This document shows, in pieces, positions 25,566 to 39,500 of a DNA stretch of 64,000 bases (the stretch's first letter is position 1; every line of letters begins with the position of its first letter). Location: positions 29,578,773 to 29,642,772 of the forward strand of contig OX359278.1 of NCBI GenBank assembly GCA_947179155.2, written 5' to 3'. The notes under the pieces are model-generated. The model did no database searches, had not been told where the DNA came from, and saw only the letters and a list, made by a program, of their open reading frames with translations. Origin of the DNA: Hedera helix. Lineage: Eukaryota; Streptophyta; Magnoliopsida; Apiales; Araliaceae. A program made the position numbers and the translations under genes.

Positions 25566-25830
25566 AAGAGGGTGTTTGATTATCGTTGAATGGGCCTTAA
25601 TCTGGATTGGTAAGATTTGAAAGTTGTTTGGTAAAAATTTGAATGCCACTATTAAATATGAATAATAATGATTCAGTATATAAGTCTCACACATCTAATA
25701 GGGTGTTTTGATTGTCGCTGAATGAACCTTAATATGGATCGATAAAAAGTTTTTACGTTAAAATCTGAATGCCATTACTAAATATGAACATCATTGTCTC
25801 TGTAGGTGTCACACCTCTAACTTGATTGGT
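25566..25830. repeat. Dimer of a ~131-bp repeat, possibly a MITE remnant
   Basis: Two similar units begin GGGTGTTTGATTATCG (25569) and GGGTGTTTTGATTGTCG (25701), and each ends near CACACCTC/CACACATC followed by TAA. GGGTGTTTG resembles the ends of some hAT-type miniature elements, but no clean terminal inverted repeats or 8-bp duplications are seen. Confidence 0.4.
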
Positions 25831-25949
25831 TAAAACTAGTTCTTAATGAATTTTTTACTTAAATAGCCATCAATTATTAAATTTATTACTTTTCTTATCC
25901 TAAAATATGGTGGACGCCTACTCTTTTTCATCACCATCTTGCCCAATAA

Positions 25950-25954
25950 CCTTT
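25950..25954. repeat. Target-site duplication CCTTT, left copy
   Basis: Exact partner of 43743-43747. Together they bracket the outer solo LTR of the nest. Confidence 0.85.
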
Positions 25955-28442
25955 TGTGACACCCCCAAATTCGGGTCCTTGAACCTCGAGTTTGGTGATC
26001 ACAATTTAATACCTAAATAACATCCAAATACTTAATCTTCATTAACTAGCGAAATAATACATAATTGTTCATTTCAAAAATAATACAAATCCCAAGGTCT
26101 TCTACCTTTACATAATCAATACATGTGACATTCCCAAATTTGGATACTTTTACCTCGAATTCAGTGCTCAAGATACTATTTAAACATCATAAATATAACT
26201 ACCCAAACTATACATAATAACATACATAACTGCATTAGAATAATAATTATCTTACATACATCTTATGTCTCATCAACCTTTACTAAAAATCATAAGTCTT
26301 AACTACAAAAGGCTAATACTATTCAGAGTGAAATACATAAATATAAATACATCATCAAGTTCTTGACTACTCAGTAGTCGTAGCTTTACCCTTATCTTTA
26401 CTAGAGCTACTAGCTTTCTTCTTCTTCACTTTAAATAAAATTGTAAAGCAAGTATGGGCAACGAGTTTGCTTAGCAAGTATGAGATAAACAATAATAGTA
26501 ATCGAGGATAAGGTTTCATATTCTCATATGGTACAATGGTATATGATATCTCAAAATGTATTTCAAGGAATAATAAATGAATAACATTGTTAAGGAATTG
26601 AATTCGTTGAGTACTAGGTTAAAGTAATTTTAGGAATAATCAATCACGATGTATTTCGCAAAGAAGAATTTTCGTTCATTCAAAACATAAGCATCTGTTA
26701 TTAATGAGTGGTCATTGAGGACCAATGAATTCTATAGAGGGTTAACAGTAATTAATTGAGAAACCTTTGGGAAACAACTACATAAGGTGATTAGCCTCAT
26801 AGTACCCTACATTATGCATAATGTTTAGTTTATGTACGCATGCATGCCGAATTCACCGACATATAATAATTCTCCTTTATCAGGATTGTTCATCTTAGCA
26901 TGATAGAGTCCACACTAAAGCAATTGGTTGGATAGTTTTCTCAAAGAATTAAGATTTATTGACAATTCATGTCATCATCTGTCTAGCCGAATCAAGTGGC
27001 ATAGACTCATCTTTCAATAACCTTTCAGTATTTAGGATTCGCAATAATTATAACTTAATATTTGGGAAATCTTCCTAAGCATAAACATATAAATGAGTGT
27101 ATTCAAGTTAAGACAGTTAAAACATTTACCGTACCTATAGAACTTGTACGAAACCAAAAAAAGTGTACAAGTCAAAAGTACTTGCCTGTTATGTCGGCCT
27201 CCTCTCCTTCTAGTTTAACCTCATTCGGTCGACCTACATAAGTCGCCAATCGGTCTACTGATTAGTATCTATCGTATAATAACACTTACATCGATCTTAC
27301 ATTATTTTATAACCATTAACTATTTATCTTACACTTATCCTTCAACATCATCCAGTTTACTTCTTCTCACTTCATCACCCTTACTATACATCTCTCTGAT
27401 TAATCTTTCACAAACAAAATAATCATCATTATCTTTTTTGTTTAAGTCTTTATTATTTATTAAACATTCTCACAAAAATATATATATTTTATTTGTTTAC
27501 TCCTTGCACATCATCTTCATTATTATTCTTTATTGTCCATTCCTTATCCTCATATTTTTCATCTTCAAATAATCTTTATTTTATTTATTTAGTCAATATT
27601 TACCATCCATTATCCCTCATTATTATTCTTTTAATTCATCTTCATCATTTACTTTACAAATAAAATAACTTTATTATTTTATTTGTTTAATAATCCAAAC
27701 ACTTTGCTATTATTTTTCATTACTCAATATTATTATCTTTCACAAATAAAATAATTATTAATATGATTTTATTTTTTTAATCATCTTTAATTAACCTTTC
27801 AAAATAATCTTAATCATTCTTTATCATTACTCTTTTCAAATAAAATAATTTAATTTATTACTTTATTTGTTTACTGTGACGCCCCCAAATCTAGGCCCAC
27901 ACAGCCCAAACTTGAGTCGTCAAAAGACTACAACAAAATTATTACAACAAAGCACAACGTACAACAATACAGTGTATAATAATACACAACTAAGTCTTCA
28001 CTATTATTGCCACACTATTTTACAACACGTGAAGACTAGGACAGCTATTCCTCGGACTCTCACTCCATCCCCCGGCTAGACCCCGTTACGTTCTCATCTC
28101 CTGTTGAAAACAATGGAACAAAAGAAAGGGTGAGCTCAAATAGCCCAGTAAGAAATATCATGACTAAGATAATGACGAATAATTTATCATTAGCCTTCAA
28201 CAGTTGAGTTCTTGATAGAATACAATAGACTACAAGGTTTATATCAAAAACTGTAGTTAAATTCTTAAACAACGTTCAGATCAATAATAGCAGCGGAATG
28301 AGCAATCTATTGGAAGAATAATGCAGACTATAATGTCCACTCGCTTCTCTTTTTTGTAAAAATATCATCAACTTTTATCATCTGAAATACCATTAGTCAT
28401 GATAATAAAAATTCACAGTTCCTGATCATAATCATGCAGATC

Positions 28443-28680
28443 AACAGTTCATATTTGCACTACGGGCCAAAGACATTTAATATAACACCAACGGTCATGA
28501 TTATACCAGATTCAGCCTTTGGTAATAATCATACCAATCAACAGTTCATCTTTGCACTACGGGCCAAAGATATTCAATAAAGCACCAACGGTCATGATTA
28601 TACCAGATTCAGCCTTTGGTCATAATCATACCAACCAACAGTTCATCTTTGCACTACGGGCCAAAGAGAACATTCACCAC
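28443..28680. repeat. 97-bp tandem repeat, ~2.4 copies
   Basis: Units starting AACAGTTCAT at 28443, 28540 and 28637 have an exact 97-bp period. Each contains CACTACGGGCCAAAGA and ACCAACGGTCATGATTATAC. They lie in the middle of solo LTR A'. Confidence 0.9.
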
Positions 28681-29325
28681 GTGCCATAAAAGACACCGAA
28701 CAGATGTATCGCCTTTAACCTAGTATATCGCCTTTAACCTATCATCTGTTCAACAATTATATCACATCTGTGCCCCCGGCCACAGATATTCACAACAGCT
28801 TGATTCTTGATGATTAATACAAATAACAGTGATACAAATGATGAACAGAAGAACAGGATAAACAATAAGTATCAGAAGTTTACTTTGTGCAGATTCAAAT
28901 AATGTCCAAATTGCCAACATGATGTGGAGTGAAATTTAAAAATGATATTCAAGATCCACAGTTCAGAATAACGGTTACAGTTCAATATAAAGGTTCACGT
29001 AAATAGGAAGGTTCAGTTGAAATAATGAAGTTCAACTATTATGAAACATATAATATTTTCAGGAATTATAGAAGCAATAGTTCCATAATAAGTTTCGATT
29101 TAGGAGTATGAAAGAAAATAATATCCCTTACCGTAGCAGGTTTGATTAACAAAAGGTGAGGGAAATTAATATCCCTTACCATAGTAAGTTTGAATAATGG
29201 AAGATGAAAAAGATGGTATCCCTTATGAGTATAAAGGAAAATGATATCACTTACGAATATGGAATAAAAGTGTCATGTGATAATTCGTGTAGACAAATTA
29301 TTTCCACACGAGACAAATAAAAAGG

Positions 29326-29575
29326 GTTATTCACCAACAGGCGATAATCCGCACCGTAAGGTTATTCCCATCAATTTGAATACGAATAGTTATTCACCAA
29401 ACAGGCGATAATCCGCGCCGTAAGGTTATTCCCATCAATTTGAATACGAAGAGTTATTCACCAAACAGGCGATAATCCGCACCGTAAGGTTATTCTCAAA
29501 GATTAATAAGGAATGAATACAAAAGGTTATTCACCAACAGGCGGTAAACCGCGCCGTAAGGTTATTCCCACAATT
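29326..29575. repeat. 63-73-bp tandem repeat, 4 copies
   Basis: Units start GTTATTCACC at 29326, 29389, 29453 and about 29526. Each carries GGCGATAATCCGCACCG (or close variants), a GC-rich spot in an AT-rich LTR. Confidence 0.9.
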
Positions 29576-31162
29576 TAATACATGGAAGTAAATGGCACAA
29601 GAAAGAAACGATATTATTTTCGAGAATCAAAGAATGATAATCCCTTCAAGTAAAAAAGAAAATAATATCCATTTATGATGATGCAAAGAATGATACCCCT
29701 TACCGTAGTAAGTTAGAATATGAAAGAAGATAATATTCCTTACCACAGTAAATTTAAGAGTGTGAAAAGAATAATATTCCTTACCGTAGTAAGTTTAAGA
29801 GTATGAAAGAAAATGAAATTCCTTACCTTAACACGTGACTGGATATTGATTTAAATGAGGTTGATCAACCTATATATTTTTAATAAAATTAGTAATTACC
29901 ACATATAAATTTTAAAGTGTATGATAACTCGTATATTATGAACTATCAAAATTATATATATTTAACATAATTTTTGTAGTATAATATAATAACTTTAGAA
30001 TAGTTTTTAAAATAATATTCCAAAATAAATCTTCCAAAGGAAGCTTTTAAAAATGAATCTTCTCAAAGAAGAGTCTTCTAAAGGAAGATTTGTGAATACC
30101 GTGAAAAATAGAAATTTATGAAATTACTACTCTTTAATAAAAGACTTACTTGAAAATTTTCTGCACTCCTTTTGGCTTTCAAACTCTCAAAATAACCTTA
30201 CTATTCTCAGAGAAAACTCATAAAATTCTTATAGAAAAATTTTATGTTTTAGGTGTGATTTTTCTATTTAGCTGAACAAGCTATTTATAGGAGAAAATAA
30301 GGCACTATGCGTGGTAGGTGAACAGAAAAAAAATTCAGCAGAGGCTGCTGCGCAGCCTCCACCAACCCATTCCCAGCAAACACATTTCTCACATTTCGTG
30401 TGGGCCCCACAGTGGGTCCCACATGTTTCTTACTATTCACTTACTATTTACGTTACTATTCACGTCACTATTCACGTTACTATTTCAAATAGTAAAATTA
30501 ATTATTTTATTTTTTTATTTATTTATTTATTCTTCCTGTGAGTCCAACATATAAAATAATGTTACCATAATAATGTAAGAAACACGTTACATATTTTTAT
30601 TAATTTAATAATATAAATTACAGTATATTTGCTACTGTGACAATTATTAGATTCAATAATTTTAAACTACAGTGCACCAACAATTATTGACTCGATGATA
30701 TGAAATACAGTGTAATGACAATTATTGATGAAATGATGCGTAACAGTTACGGTGTCAATAATATGAGACACTGTGCAATACCGTGTGCTACTGTAGAATA
30801 CCGTGTGCCACAATAAAATACCATAAATTACCGTATGCTACTATTCTTTTATTACCGGTATTTTAACAGTTAACACCGTTGACTATTTTTATTTAAAAAG
30901 GTTACTTCTGTCGTTTTCTATATCCGACAGATATTCCGTTGTGGGGTCCACCAATAATTTGTTATTTCGGCGCCGTCGTACGGCCCGAATATTACCCGAC
31001 AAAACGAATATTCCCCGACAAAACGAATATTGTCCGACAAAATAAAATTTTCACATAACATCCTTAACTTTCAATTTCGTTAATTTAACCACTTACTGTT
31101 TCAGGAAAAATATATATGAAGAAAAATTAATTTTTATATTTCATAAAATTCGGGGTCTTACA

Positions 31163-31167
31163 TTTAC
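31163..31167. repeat. Target-site duplication TTTAC, right copy
   Basis: Exact partner of 27870-27874 flanking solo LTR A'. Confidence 0.85.
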
Positions 31168-34100
31168 TCACTTTCTCTTTTACAAATAAAATAATTCTTT
31201 AATTATTATTTTATTTGTTTAATCATTTTTAAATAAAATAATCTTTAATTATTATTTTATTTATTATTTATTATTTAACCCGATTTGACTTGGGCTTGAC
31301 CCGGTCCGCCTAAAATCGAAAGGCAACAACGCAGTTACGTCACTTCCCAATACACTTGTTTTTTTATAAACAATAGGGTGTAAGGCAGCTGCTTCACCCC
31401 TTATTTTTCAAACAGAATGTTGTGAGGCAGTTGCTTCACTTCTGAGGTAACTGTGTCACCCTTTTTTTTCAGACCCTAATTTTTTCCTATAATTTTTAAC
31501 GTTTGTTCATTTCAATTTCCTTTACTTTAGTTGATCCCAACTTGATTTCTATACATCCAAATATATTCAACCTTGTTTCATAATATGTAAAACTCATGTT
31601 TTAGCATCATTTCAAGGCTTTTAATATTTTTCATACATTTATTCATAAATATTTCATTTATGAATTTTACGATTTTCATAAGAACATACATGCTTCAAAA
31701 ATACACTATAAATTCATTTTATCTCATTTTCATTTCATTCCACTTTGGTTATGTTCTTAACACATAGATCTATTATTTTAAAGTCTTAGTTCTCATTTTT
31801 TAGCATCCTCAATATAGGTTTTTTTTATCAAGACCATGTTCATCACTTAGGATTTTCGGTACAAGTTCATCAAACATACATTTTTGCATACCAAACTATC
31901 TTCTAAGCGCATAAACTCCATCAAGTTTATCCTTGTACCTCCGGAACGCACCATGGTTCTCCCACAACACAAGATCCTCCCACAACAAACATGTTATAAT
32001 GTCTAAATAACCATATATGTTAGAATAATTAAGGATCTAAGTGAGGAGAGTTTTATACCTCCTTGATGCACACTTTCTTCTTGCAAGAAACCTCACCAAG
32101 CTTGAATCCTCCACTTTGATCTCCTCTTTCCTTTGCTCCTTTGAACTTTCAAGAGTCCCCTCTCACTTGGTTATTTTCTCTCTATTTCTCTCTTCCTCTC
32201 TTTCTTTCTTCCTTACACTCTCTAACACTTAGCCACTTCTTCCAACCCTTCTAAAATGTGTATGGAGGATCCTATTTATAGAAAATCCCTAATCTTGCTT
32301 AACCTTCTTAATTCTCCCAATACTTGACAATTATGCTAATTAAACACCCCAACATGGTTCCATAATTCAAGGGAAAAAAGGGGCCACATGGGGGGAAATT
32401 AGGGAAGTTTTTTATTTCTTTAATATTGTGCAAAGCTAAAGATTTTGACTGGATTTTGCTAGCATTTCCCATTTTTTTATTTTACTTGGAAGTATTCTAA
32501 GACTTAGTCAAAATTTAGACTTTGAATTAGACCAATGTTGGACTTCCTTTGGGTCACATTCTTGGGCTTCTCTTAACTTTAGATTGGACTAAAAATTGGA
32601 CTCAATAATAATCCCACAATTACCATTAACATAATATAAGGGTTGGGCTTACTTCATTTCCATTCATGCACACTTATTGGGCTAAACCAATTAAATTCCT
32701 TACTTGGACTCATATATAGACCTAAATAGTCATCATCATAAAATTAATTCCTAACTTACTCAATTATTAATTAGGAATTATATTACATCACTTTCATGAA
32801 TTAATCAAATAATTGACTCACTCATCCTCATAATTATGTTTTTATTAATCATCTTGTCACACAAGGCTTAACATTTAAGCTCAGTAAATTCATAACTTAA
32901 GTTTGTCACATAACTTTCATAATTTATAATCTCATATATACTTCTTCCTTAAATTCATAATTAATTCAAATTTATTGAATTAATTAATTCTACATACTTT
33001 ATATCAAATAGTCTCATATACACACAGAAGAGCACATATTAAAGTTTCAAATAATTTCACATTTTCATTAACATAATATTCTTTACAAATTTTGTGGTCA
33101 TTGCAATACGTATCTTTAAGGTTCACAAAAGATTTACAATAATTAAAACATAATACTTAAGCATGCAATTCTATTTTAAGCATGCAATTCTATTATTCGG
33201 CATTTCCTTTGTCCTTGTCCTTCTTGGAGCACTCAGACTTAGCTGAAAAATATTTCATGATATAACAAGGGTGAGCAACTACTTTGCTCAGCAAGTTTAA
33301 ATAAAGAAATTATATAAGAGATGATATATCATAAATGAAATGTTTAACTTCTTGAGACTTCAACAATGTACAAATATTGTGAAGCAATGAAACATGTGAA
33401 TTATATTTAATAAAAGAGTTGTTCAAAATATTTACTGATGAGTGGCCACGAAAGGATTATAAACATACTTCAAAGGTACAACAGTCATTTGACTGAACTT
33501 TTAGAGTTCAAACACTCAAATTTGGAACTCAAGGGGATCAACCGCTTGTACCCTATGTATATGCATAACATTTAGACATATTTTGTTTTATCGATTACCC
33601 GACATAAATTATCCCTTTATAAGGGTTGTTCTTTCTCAATCTTACTATAAGAGTCTGCATCAACTATTGATTTAAATAAGTTTTAATAAAATTCAAATGA
33701 TTGAATTTATACATGCAATGTCTAGCTGAACAATTAGCATAGGCTATTTATGAAACAGTTTATGAATAAAGGAACTTTAAAGCTTCAATATATAATAAGT
33801 CTTCAATTTCACCAAGTGCGAATATCAATGATTAATATCGATATAGAATAATTTTTAATAATTATCCTACTTAGAATACTTACAAAATAAATACAAGTTA
33901 AGTTAGGAAACTTGTCTCCTCAAATGATTAATACTAATCAATTTAAATTAACTTCCTTTGAAAAGACATACCATTAATAAGGTTGAGCTTTCAATTAGTA
34001 TGTCACATATTGGTTCATATTAATGACCTTTGTATACCTCACTTAACTTATTTAACATTTAATCACATAATTAAACATTTAATAATATATAAAACACTTA

Positions 34101-36659
34101 GCAACATTATCACCCTTTGATAATATTTTAATCACTTGCTAATATTATTAATTATTTAATAATATTTTAATCACTTATTAATATTATTAATCATTTAATA
34201 ATAATTTAATTATTTTCTAATACTATTACTCATTTAATAATATTTTAATTATTTTTTAATATTATTAATTATTTAATAATATTTAAATTATTCAAATTGG
34301 GTCCCATAATACTATTAATTAATTTATTCATTTTCTGACCTGTTTTGGACTCAATAGACCCGACCCGACCCGACCCGGTTTAATAAAATTAATTTTCAAA
34401 AAATTTGGACTGGCGCTACAGCGCCCAGTTTTGAGCTGGGAACCGACGCTGCAGCACTGCTGGGCAGAATCCAATTTTCAATTTTCTTAATTTTTCTAAC
34501 TTTTGCTTTTTTTTTATTTAATGTTCCATAAAACACTCAAAACACATCCGATTGAGTTCAAATTTGGTTTGTTGACTTTCTAACTTATTGTTCTTCAAGA
34601 TTTCATGAATCAATCAACTTTTAAAAAACATTATGGACACTAAAATCATGATCAAACTCATTAAACCAACTAGGGTTTTGAAAAATGATAGTTTGTTAGA
34701 AAAATCGTTATGCATTCGTTTTAACATCGTTTTCAACTGTTCAAGCTAGATTATCTTTATAACTCATTGATCTACCATATAAATCACATAAACCATAAAA
34801 ACAACTTATACATATTCAACCACATGTCATCACAATACCTTTTAAGCTAGGATTTTTCACCGGTTAACATGCTCATGTGCATATTCATATACATTTTGGC
34901 ATACATGGACATATATTACCACCAATGGCTATATAAACTCTAGATTTACACAAAGACTTGAATATTTAGCCATATAACTTAGAAAAATAGGTTTTCACCA
35001 TTAGTTTTCAAAACTAAATACAAATAAATACACATTGGACCTAGTATGACATAATACACATATAGATCTCATATATACATATATTCTCCAACACATTTTC
35101 ACCCTTATCTTTTTGGAACTCACCATAGTTCCTATTCATAAAGATTTATCCCGCAACAAACATGCATCTCTACATATTATCAAGATTAACTATAACGTAA
35201 ATAAGTTTAAAGGTCCAGAACACTTTTTTAACCTTATGGATCTTGAAGCATTCTTCCTCTTTGCTAGAAAAATGGCTAAAGTCTCCACCTTCTCTTCTTA
35301 CTCTACCCGAATTCATGTAACGTCCTTGAAACCCCCGCATTTACTACAGGCGATCTCGCACGTTAAAATATTATATTTTTTCTTTAAAATTACATCATTA
35401 AAACATAACACCATTCATAAACCTATTTTTTTAAAGCTTACATTCATCACCTGTCTCAGAATCATAACCTTCACATTTTATACATTATAACTCATATCAT
35501 AAATACATAAATCATGACCTAGAATATTACATCTCAACACCATATAACTTATGATTTATCTTAACTTAACCTATGAATACAATCACCATTCATAACTATC
35601 CATACATAACTCTGCTTACATATATTTGTTCCACACATACGAGTTTATTACATATAATACTCGACTTACAATCATATATTAATCTTATCTCATTACAACA
35701 TTTCTCTAAATAAAACTATTATACCAAGCTATCTCAATGGATTTACAAAACATACACCTCTTTATTAACGAATAAGTTTATAATTAAAACCAAGATGTTA
35801 ATTAACTTATACACATACAAATGTACATTGAATTATTGACTTGTCATATTACACAAAGTAAAAATAATAAAATCGTAATGCGCACGCTTCTTTGCATTTA
35901 CCATTTCTTACCCTTTAGCTTTCCTGGAACCTCCGGTCTTCTCGTACTTAGCTGAAAATGTCAGTTTAAAACAAGAATAAGCACGACGGCTTAGCAAGTT
36001 CAACAGATAACACCTTTCATGCTCGCAATTTATATACATGCGTCATACATTTCTTACTTATGCATTTTATCCAATGCACCATATCTATCATGTTGTGCAA
36101 TTTCAAATATAATCTCATGTATCGCATTTAATAGTTAATCACATAGTTGCACAAATGGCACTTTTCAAAACATATTCACGTCACATAATCTGTTAATTAG
36201 TTCACTTAGAACAATTATTTCATTTCAACAAGTTCTAAAAAACTTGCCTATTATACATATCCAATTTAACCTTTTACGCTCCTCAAACGTCTTTCATATC
36301 CTTCATCATGTCGGTTTGCTAATCTGAAGTCTGTCTGTCAATATATAACCTATATATCATTATAGGGTCATAACACTTCACTATCTCTTTTGAGACTTAA
36401 AACATCAACACTAGACCACTAGTCTTCATTCATTATATATTTGATGTATTATACTTTACATAGGTTAATAACACATCCTAACTCATTACCGACCTTTTAC
36501 ATAAACATAAACATGTTTTTACATAGCTTTAGGTATGTTACATTATACCGTTCATCATTCCATTATACCTTAACGCCCATCATATTGACCATTTGTATCA
36601 TTCTAGAGTTTACATAACATATCTTTATTGTATCGCATCAAAACATAGCTTTTCGGAAC

Positions 36660-36850
36660 ACTTTAAAAAAAATCGGGCTCAAGGCACTGCACCTCGGCGC
36701 AGAATATCTCGTTGGGGGCGAGATGTTCTCAGTTGACTACACCCCAGCAAGCCCTGAAGCCGCCCCCAACTAACTCTTCTCAGTTGACTGCATCTCGGCT
36801 CAGTGTTTAGTGCAAAACACTGCGCCTCGATGCAGTCTACAGAAACCAGA
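36660..36850. other. GC-richer patch in LTR B
   Basis: A locally GC-rich stretch with several CTCGGCGC/CTCGGCTC and AGTTGACT repeats inside an otherwise AT-rich LTR. The open frame here (36679-36894, minus) has no recognisable similarity and is treated as chance. Confidence 0.4.
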
Positions 36851-39047
36851 ATCTTGATTTTCACAGTCACTTTGCTAATTTTTAATTCCTTCATTTTACA
36901 TCCAAATTAAGCTAAAATTTAAAACATAGTTAGGTCTTATTACATAGCATTTCACAAAAAATACAACTTCACTCAAACAGCTTCTTTAAATCGTCGAAAC
37001 GTTAGTCCTTAAAACAGTGTTTAAACACATTTTTGCACTATTCCGTCAATTAGTGATTTTTGGCCATTCACTTCTAAACTTTATTCCAACACTTGATTAA
37101 GCTTATATATATCATATAACACTTGTCTAGACCTTTAAAACAACTTAGTGTTACACAAGGCGGGATTTGTCCGTAAAAACTCATTTTAACTTAAAACGAT
37201 CAATTTCAATCGCTCGACACGCATTTTCGTTCTAACTTTCATCCGTTGCCTACCAAATGAATGTAGACACGTGTAACTTCATAAAACTAAGTCATTCGAC
37301 TTTATTTCACCATTAAATACTCAAAATTACCAAAAATCACCTTTTAGTTAGATTTTCATCCACTTAACAAAACTTTTCATAAAATTCATTTCAAATTCTT
37401 AGATTTCACTTTTCATACACTCATTAAAGAGTTTATTTTCAACCTTTGTAGTATTATACTATACATATATAAATCTTTCAAAATTCTTGTACTTTTAAAA
37501 TATGTTTATATGAACATATTACTAACATAGCTAATTTTAGCCTTCAAATTCATACTTTCTATACATTAAAGTATTTATCATGCTATATAAAATATAAATA
37601 CATTTCACACCATCATACTCAATCTTATATCTTAAGGTTTCACCATGAACTTCTAACTCTAGACATAAAATCTTTCATAACTTATACATTTAACCATATA
37701 TACATGCATAGACATATATAATGTAACGACCCCGAAATTCGACCCAATTTATTACCTTAACTTTCACATTTGTTTAACATTATATTCCTTACGTCCAAAT
37801 TTCGGTTCGTTAATAAATCTTTAATCGCCTTACTTGATCCATTAATTGGTTTTAAAATTATCAATTACCAAAATCTTCATATAATTTTTTTTCTTTCTTT
37901 TTCTCAATTCAATCATTGTATTAAAATATTTGGATGTTTAAAATCTTTACAACTGGATCCTAGTCCCATGGATCGCAACCTTTACTTTTTCTTGCTCTCA
38001 CTTGTATCATAAAGATCGGCATTCAAATTTTAATACCATTCATATCCATACAAATATTCCTTGTATCATCATTCATAATTAGACTTATAATAATTTCTGT
38101 CATAACATTTATCTTGTACAATTACAGCTCATAATTTAACTTTGCTCGTCCTATTTGGATCCTATTTATAGACTCATATAAAACATCAAGGTAACATTGG
38201 CAATTTATCCACATAGCATTATAATATACAAACACGTTTTCTACCTTCTAGGCAATTCATCTCTAACATAATCCAATATTCTTGAATTTCATTTCATTCC
38301 TGCAAAAATGTTTAATAAGCAAGTAATGAGCACAATGGCTCAGCAAGTTCAACAGCTTTACTTCACGTAGCACATACCTTATCATGCTTGGTGTGTGTCA
38401 TACATCATGTGCTTGTGCTTTTACTATAGCAATATATCTCATATATATTCATATCGTTGCACAGAATACACATTGTGGTCATATTAATCACGTATCACAT
38501 AACACATAATTTGTATGCAGTTAAAACAAGAATTTCATAACATAACGTTCCAACATTTAACATAAAAGGGACTGAAGAACTTGTCTGGCGTCCAATTATT
38601 AAATTGATAGCTTAAACTCTCAACTCGATCAACCTATGATCATAAAATAATCAAATAATAATTATTTAACTCCTTGTGATATTAATTTAATTAATTAATA
38701 TCATCTCTAGGCCAATTATTAATTTATATGGCCAATTATATTAACCCCGTTCTTTAAAATATTCGTTTAACTTAATATCTAATACCTTTTATACGGACAA
38801 CCCCGCTCATCGGATAAAATTTAACATATCTGGTTGTCCAAAAATTTTATTTAAACATTTTCTAACCTATAAACCCATTTGATTAATATTTAAAATATTT
38901 AAATATTAATCCTCAATATTTAATATTTTTACAAAAATATTAAATTTAATGCCCAAACATCATTTCTATATTTTTAGTATTTTTCTATAATTTTCTAGAA
39001 TTTTTAAACAATTTTTAAACATTTATTTCAATTAAAACTAATTCTGG

Positions 39048-39312
39048 GGGCATTTTGGTAATTTCCGCGCCCATAGGGACTCATTCGGTATTTCCCGAAA
39101 AGCCCAGGGGCATTTCCGTCATTTCGGCAACGTTAGGGACAAATCCGGAATTTTCCGGAAAGTCCAGGGGCAATTCTGTAACTTCCGCGGCCTTGGGGAC
39201 ACGTTGGGTATTTCTGGAAAAGCTGAAGGGCACGGCTGTAATTTTACAGGGCCAAGGGACACGGTCGGTATTACCCGAAAAGAGCAGGGGCACGCTGGTA
39301 ATTTCCAGCGTG
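39048..39312. repeat. 60-bp GC-rich tandem repeat, 4.4 copies
   Basis: Units begin GGGCA at 39048, 39108, 39168, 39228 and 39288, an exact 60-bp period. Each carries a 'TAATTTCCG...AGGGACAC...GGTATTTCCCGAAAAG' pattern with variation. Because 60 is a multiple of three, long open frames run through it on both strands. These look like by-products of the repeat, not genes. Confidence 0.92.
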
Positions 39313-39500
39313 TCGTCGGTCGTCCGCGCAACGCGCGGCGACTGTTTCTGCCGACGCCCAAAAACGACGTCGTTTGGCCCCTGCTTCCGAAATCTTCATC
39401 CGCGCATTGCGCGGAACCGCCCGACTGCTACAAAACGACGCCGTTTTAAGTCGCGCCCGGAAAAAAAATGGCTGCCGCGCCATGCGCGGCAGCCTTTTCT
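39310..39500. other. GC-rich palindrome island in LTR B'
   Basis: Contains CCGCGCAACGCGCGG, CCGCGCATTGCGCGG and CCGCGCCATGCGCGG (near 39324, 39400 and 39476), plus the palindrome AAACGACGTCGTTT (about 39362) and a variant, AAAACGACGCCGTTTT (about 39432). The surrounding LTR is strongly AT-rich. It lies downstream of the likely TATA element on the opposite side of the LTR and is not coding. Confidence 0.7.

Larger units (their letters stand above)
27875..31162 (-). mobile_element. Tekay-type solo LTR A', nested in A
   Basis: Starts TGTAAGACCCCGAATTTT at 31162 (minus) and ends GGGGGCGTCACA at 27875; 3288 bp. Exact TTTAC duplications occur at 27870-27874 and 31163-31167. It has a TATA element (CTATAAATAG, minus) near 30280, two internal tandem arrays (28443-28680 and 29326-29575), and scattered 'ATCCCTTACCGTAGTAAG' units between 29100 and 29830. 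No coding region. Confidence 0.9.
26124..33105 (-). mobile_element. Tekay-type solo LTR A, nested in H
   Basis: The minus-strand start TGCAATGACCAC is at 33105 and the end GGGAATGTCACA at 26124. Without its own insert (27875-31162) it is about 3.69 kb. Flanks ATACA (26119-26123) and ATACG (33106-33110) fit a 5-bp duplication with one change. It has a TATA element (CTATAAATAGG, minus) near 32272 and a purine-rich leader. No internal retroelement region is present. Confidence 0.8.

Noticed and set aside
28443..29575. Regularly spaced direct repeats resembling an array
   Set aside because: Plain tandem repeats within a plant LTR; there are no unique equal-length spacers, so not a CRISPR array.
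35113..35490. 125-codon open frame
   Set aside because: It crosses the boundary between LTR H and LTR B (35315/35316), so it is a chance frame.
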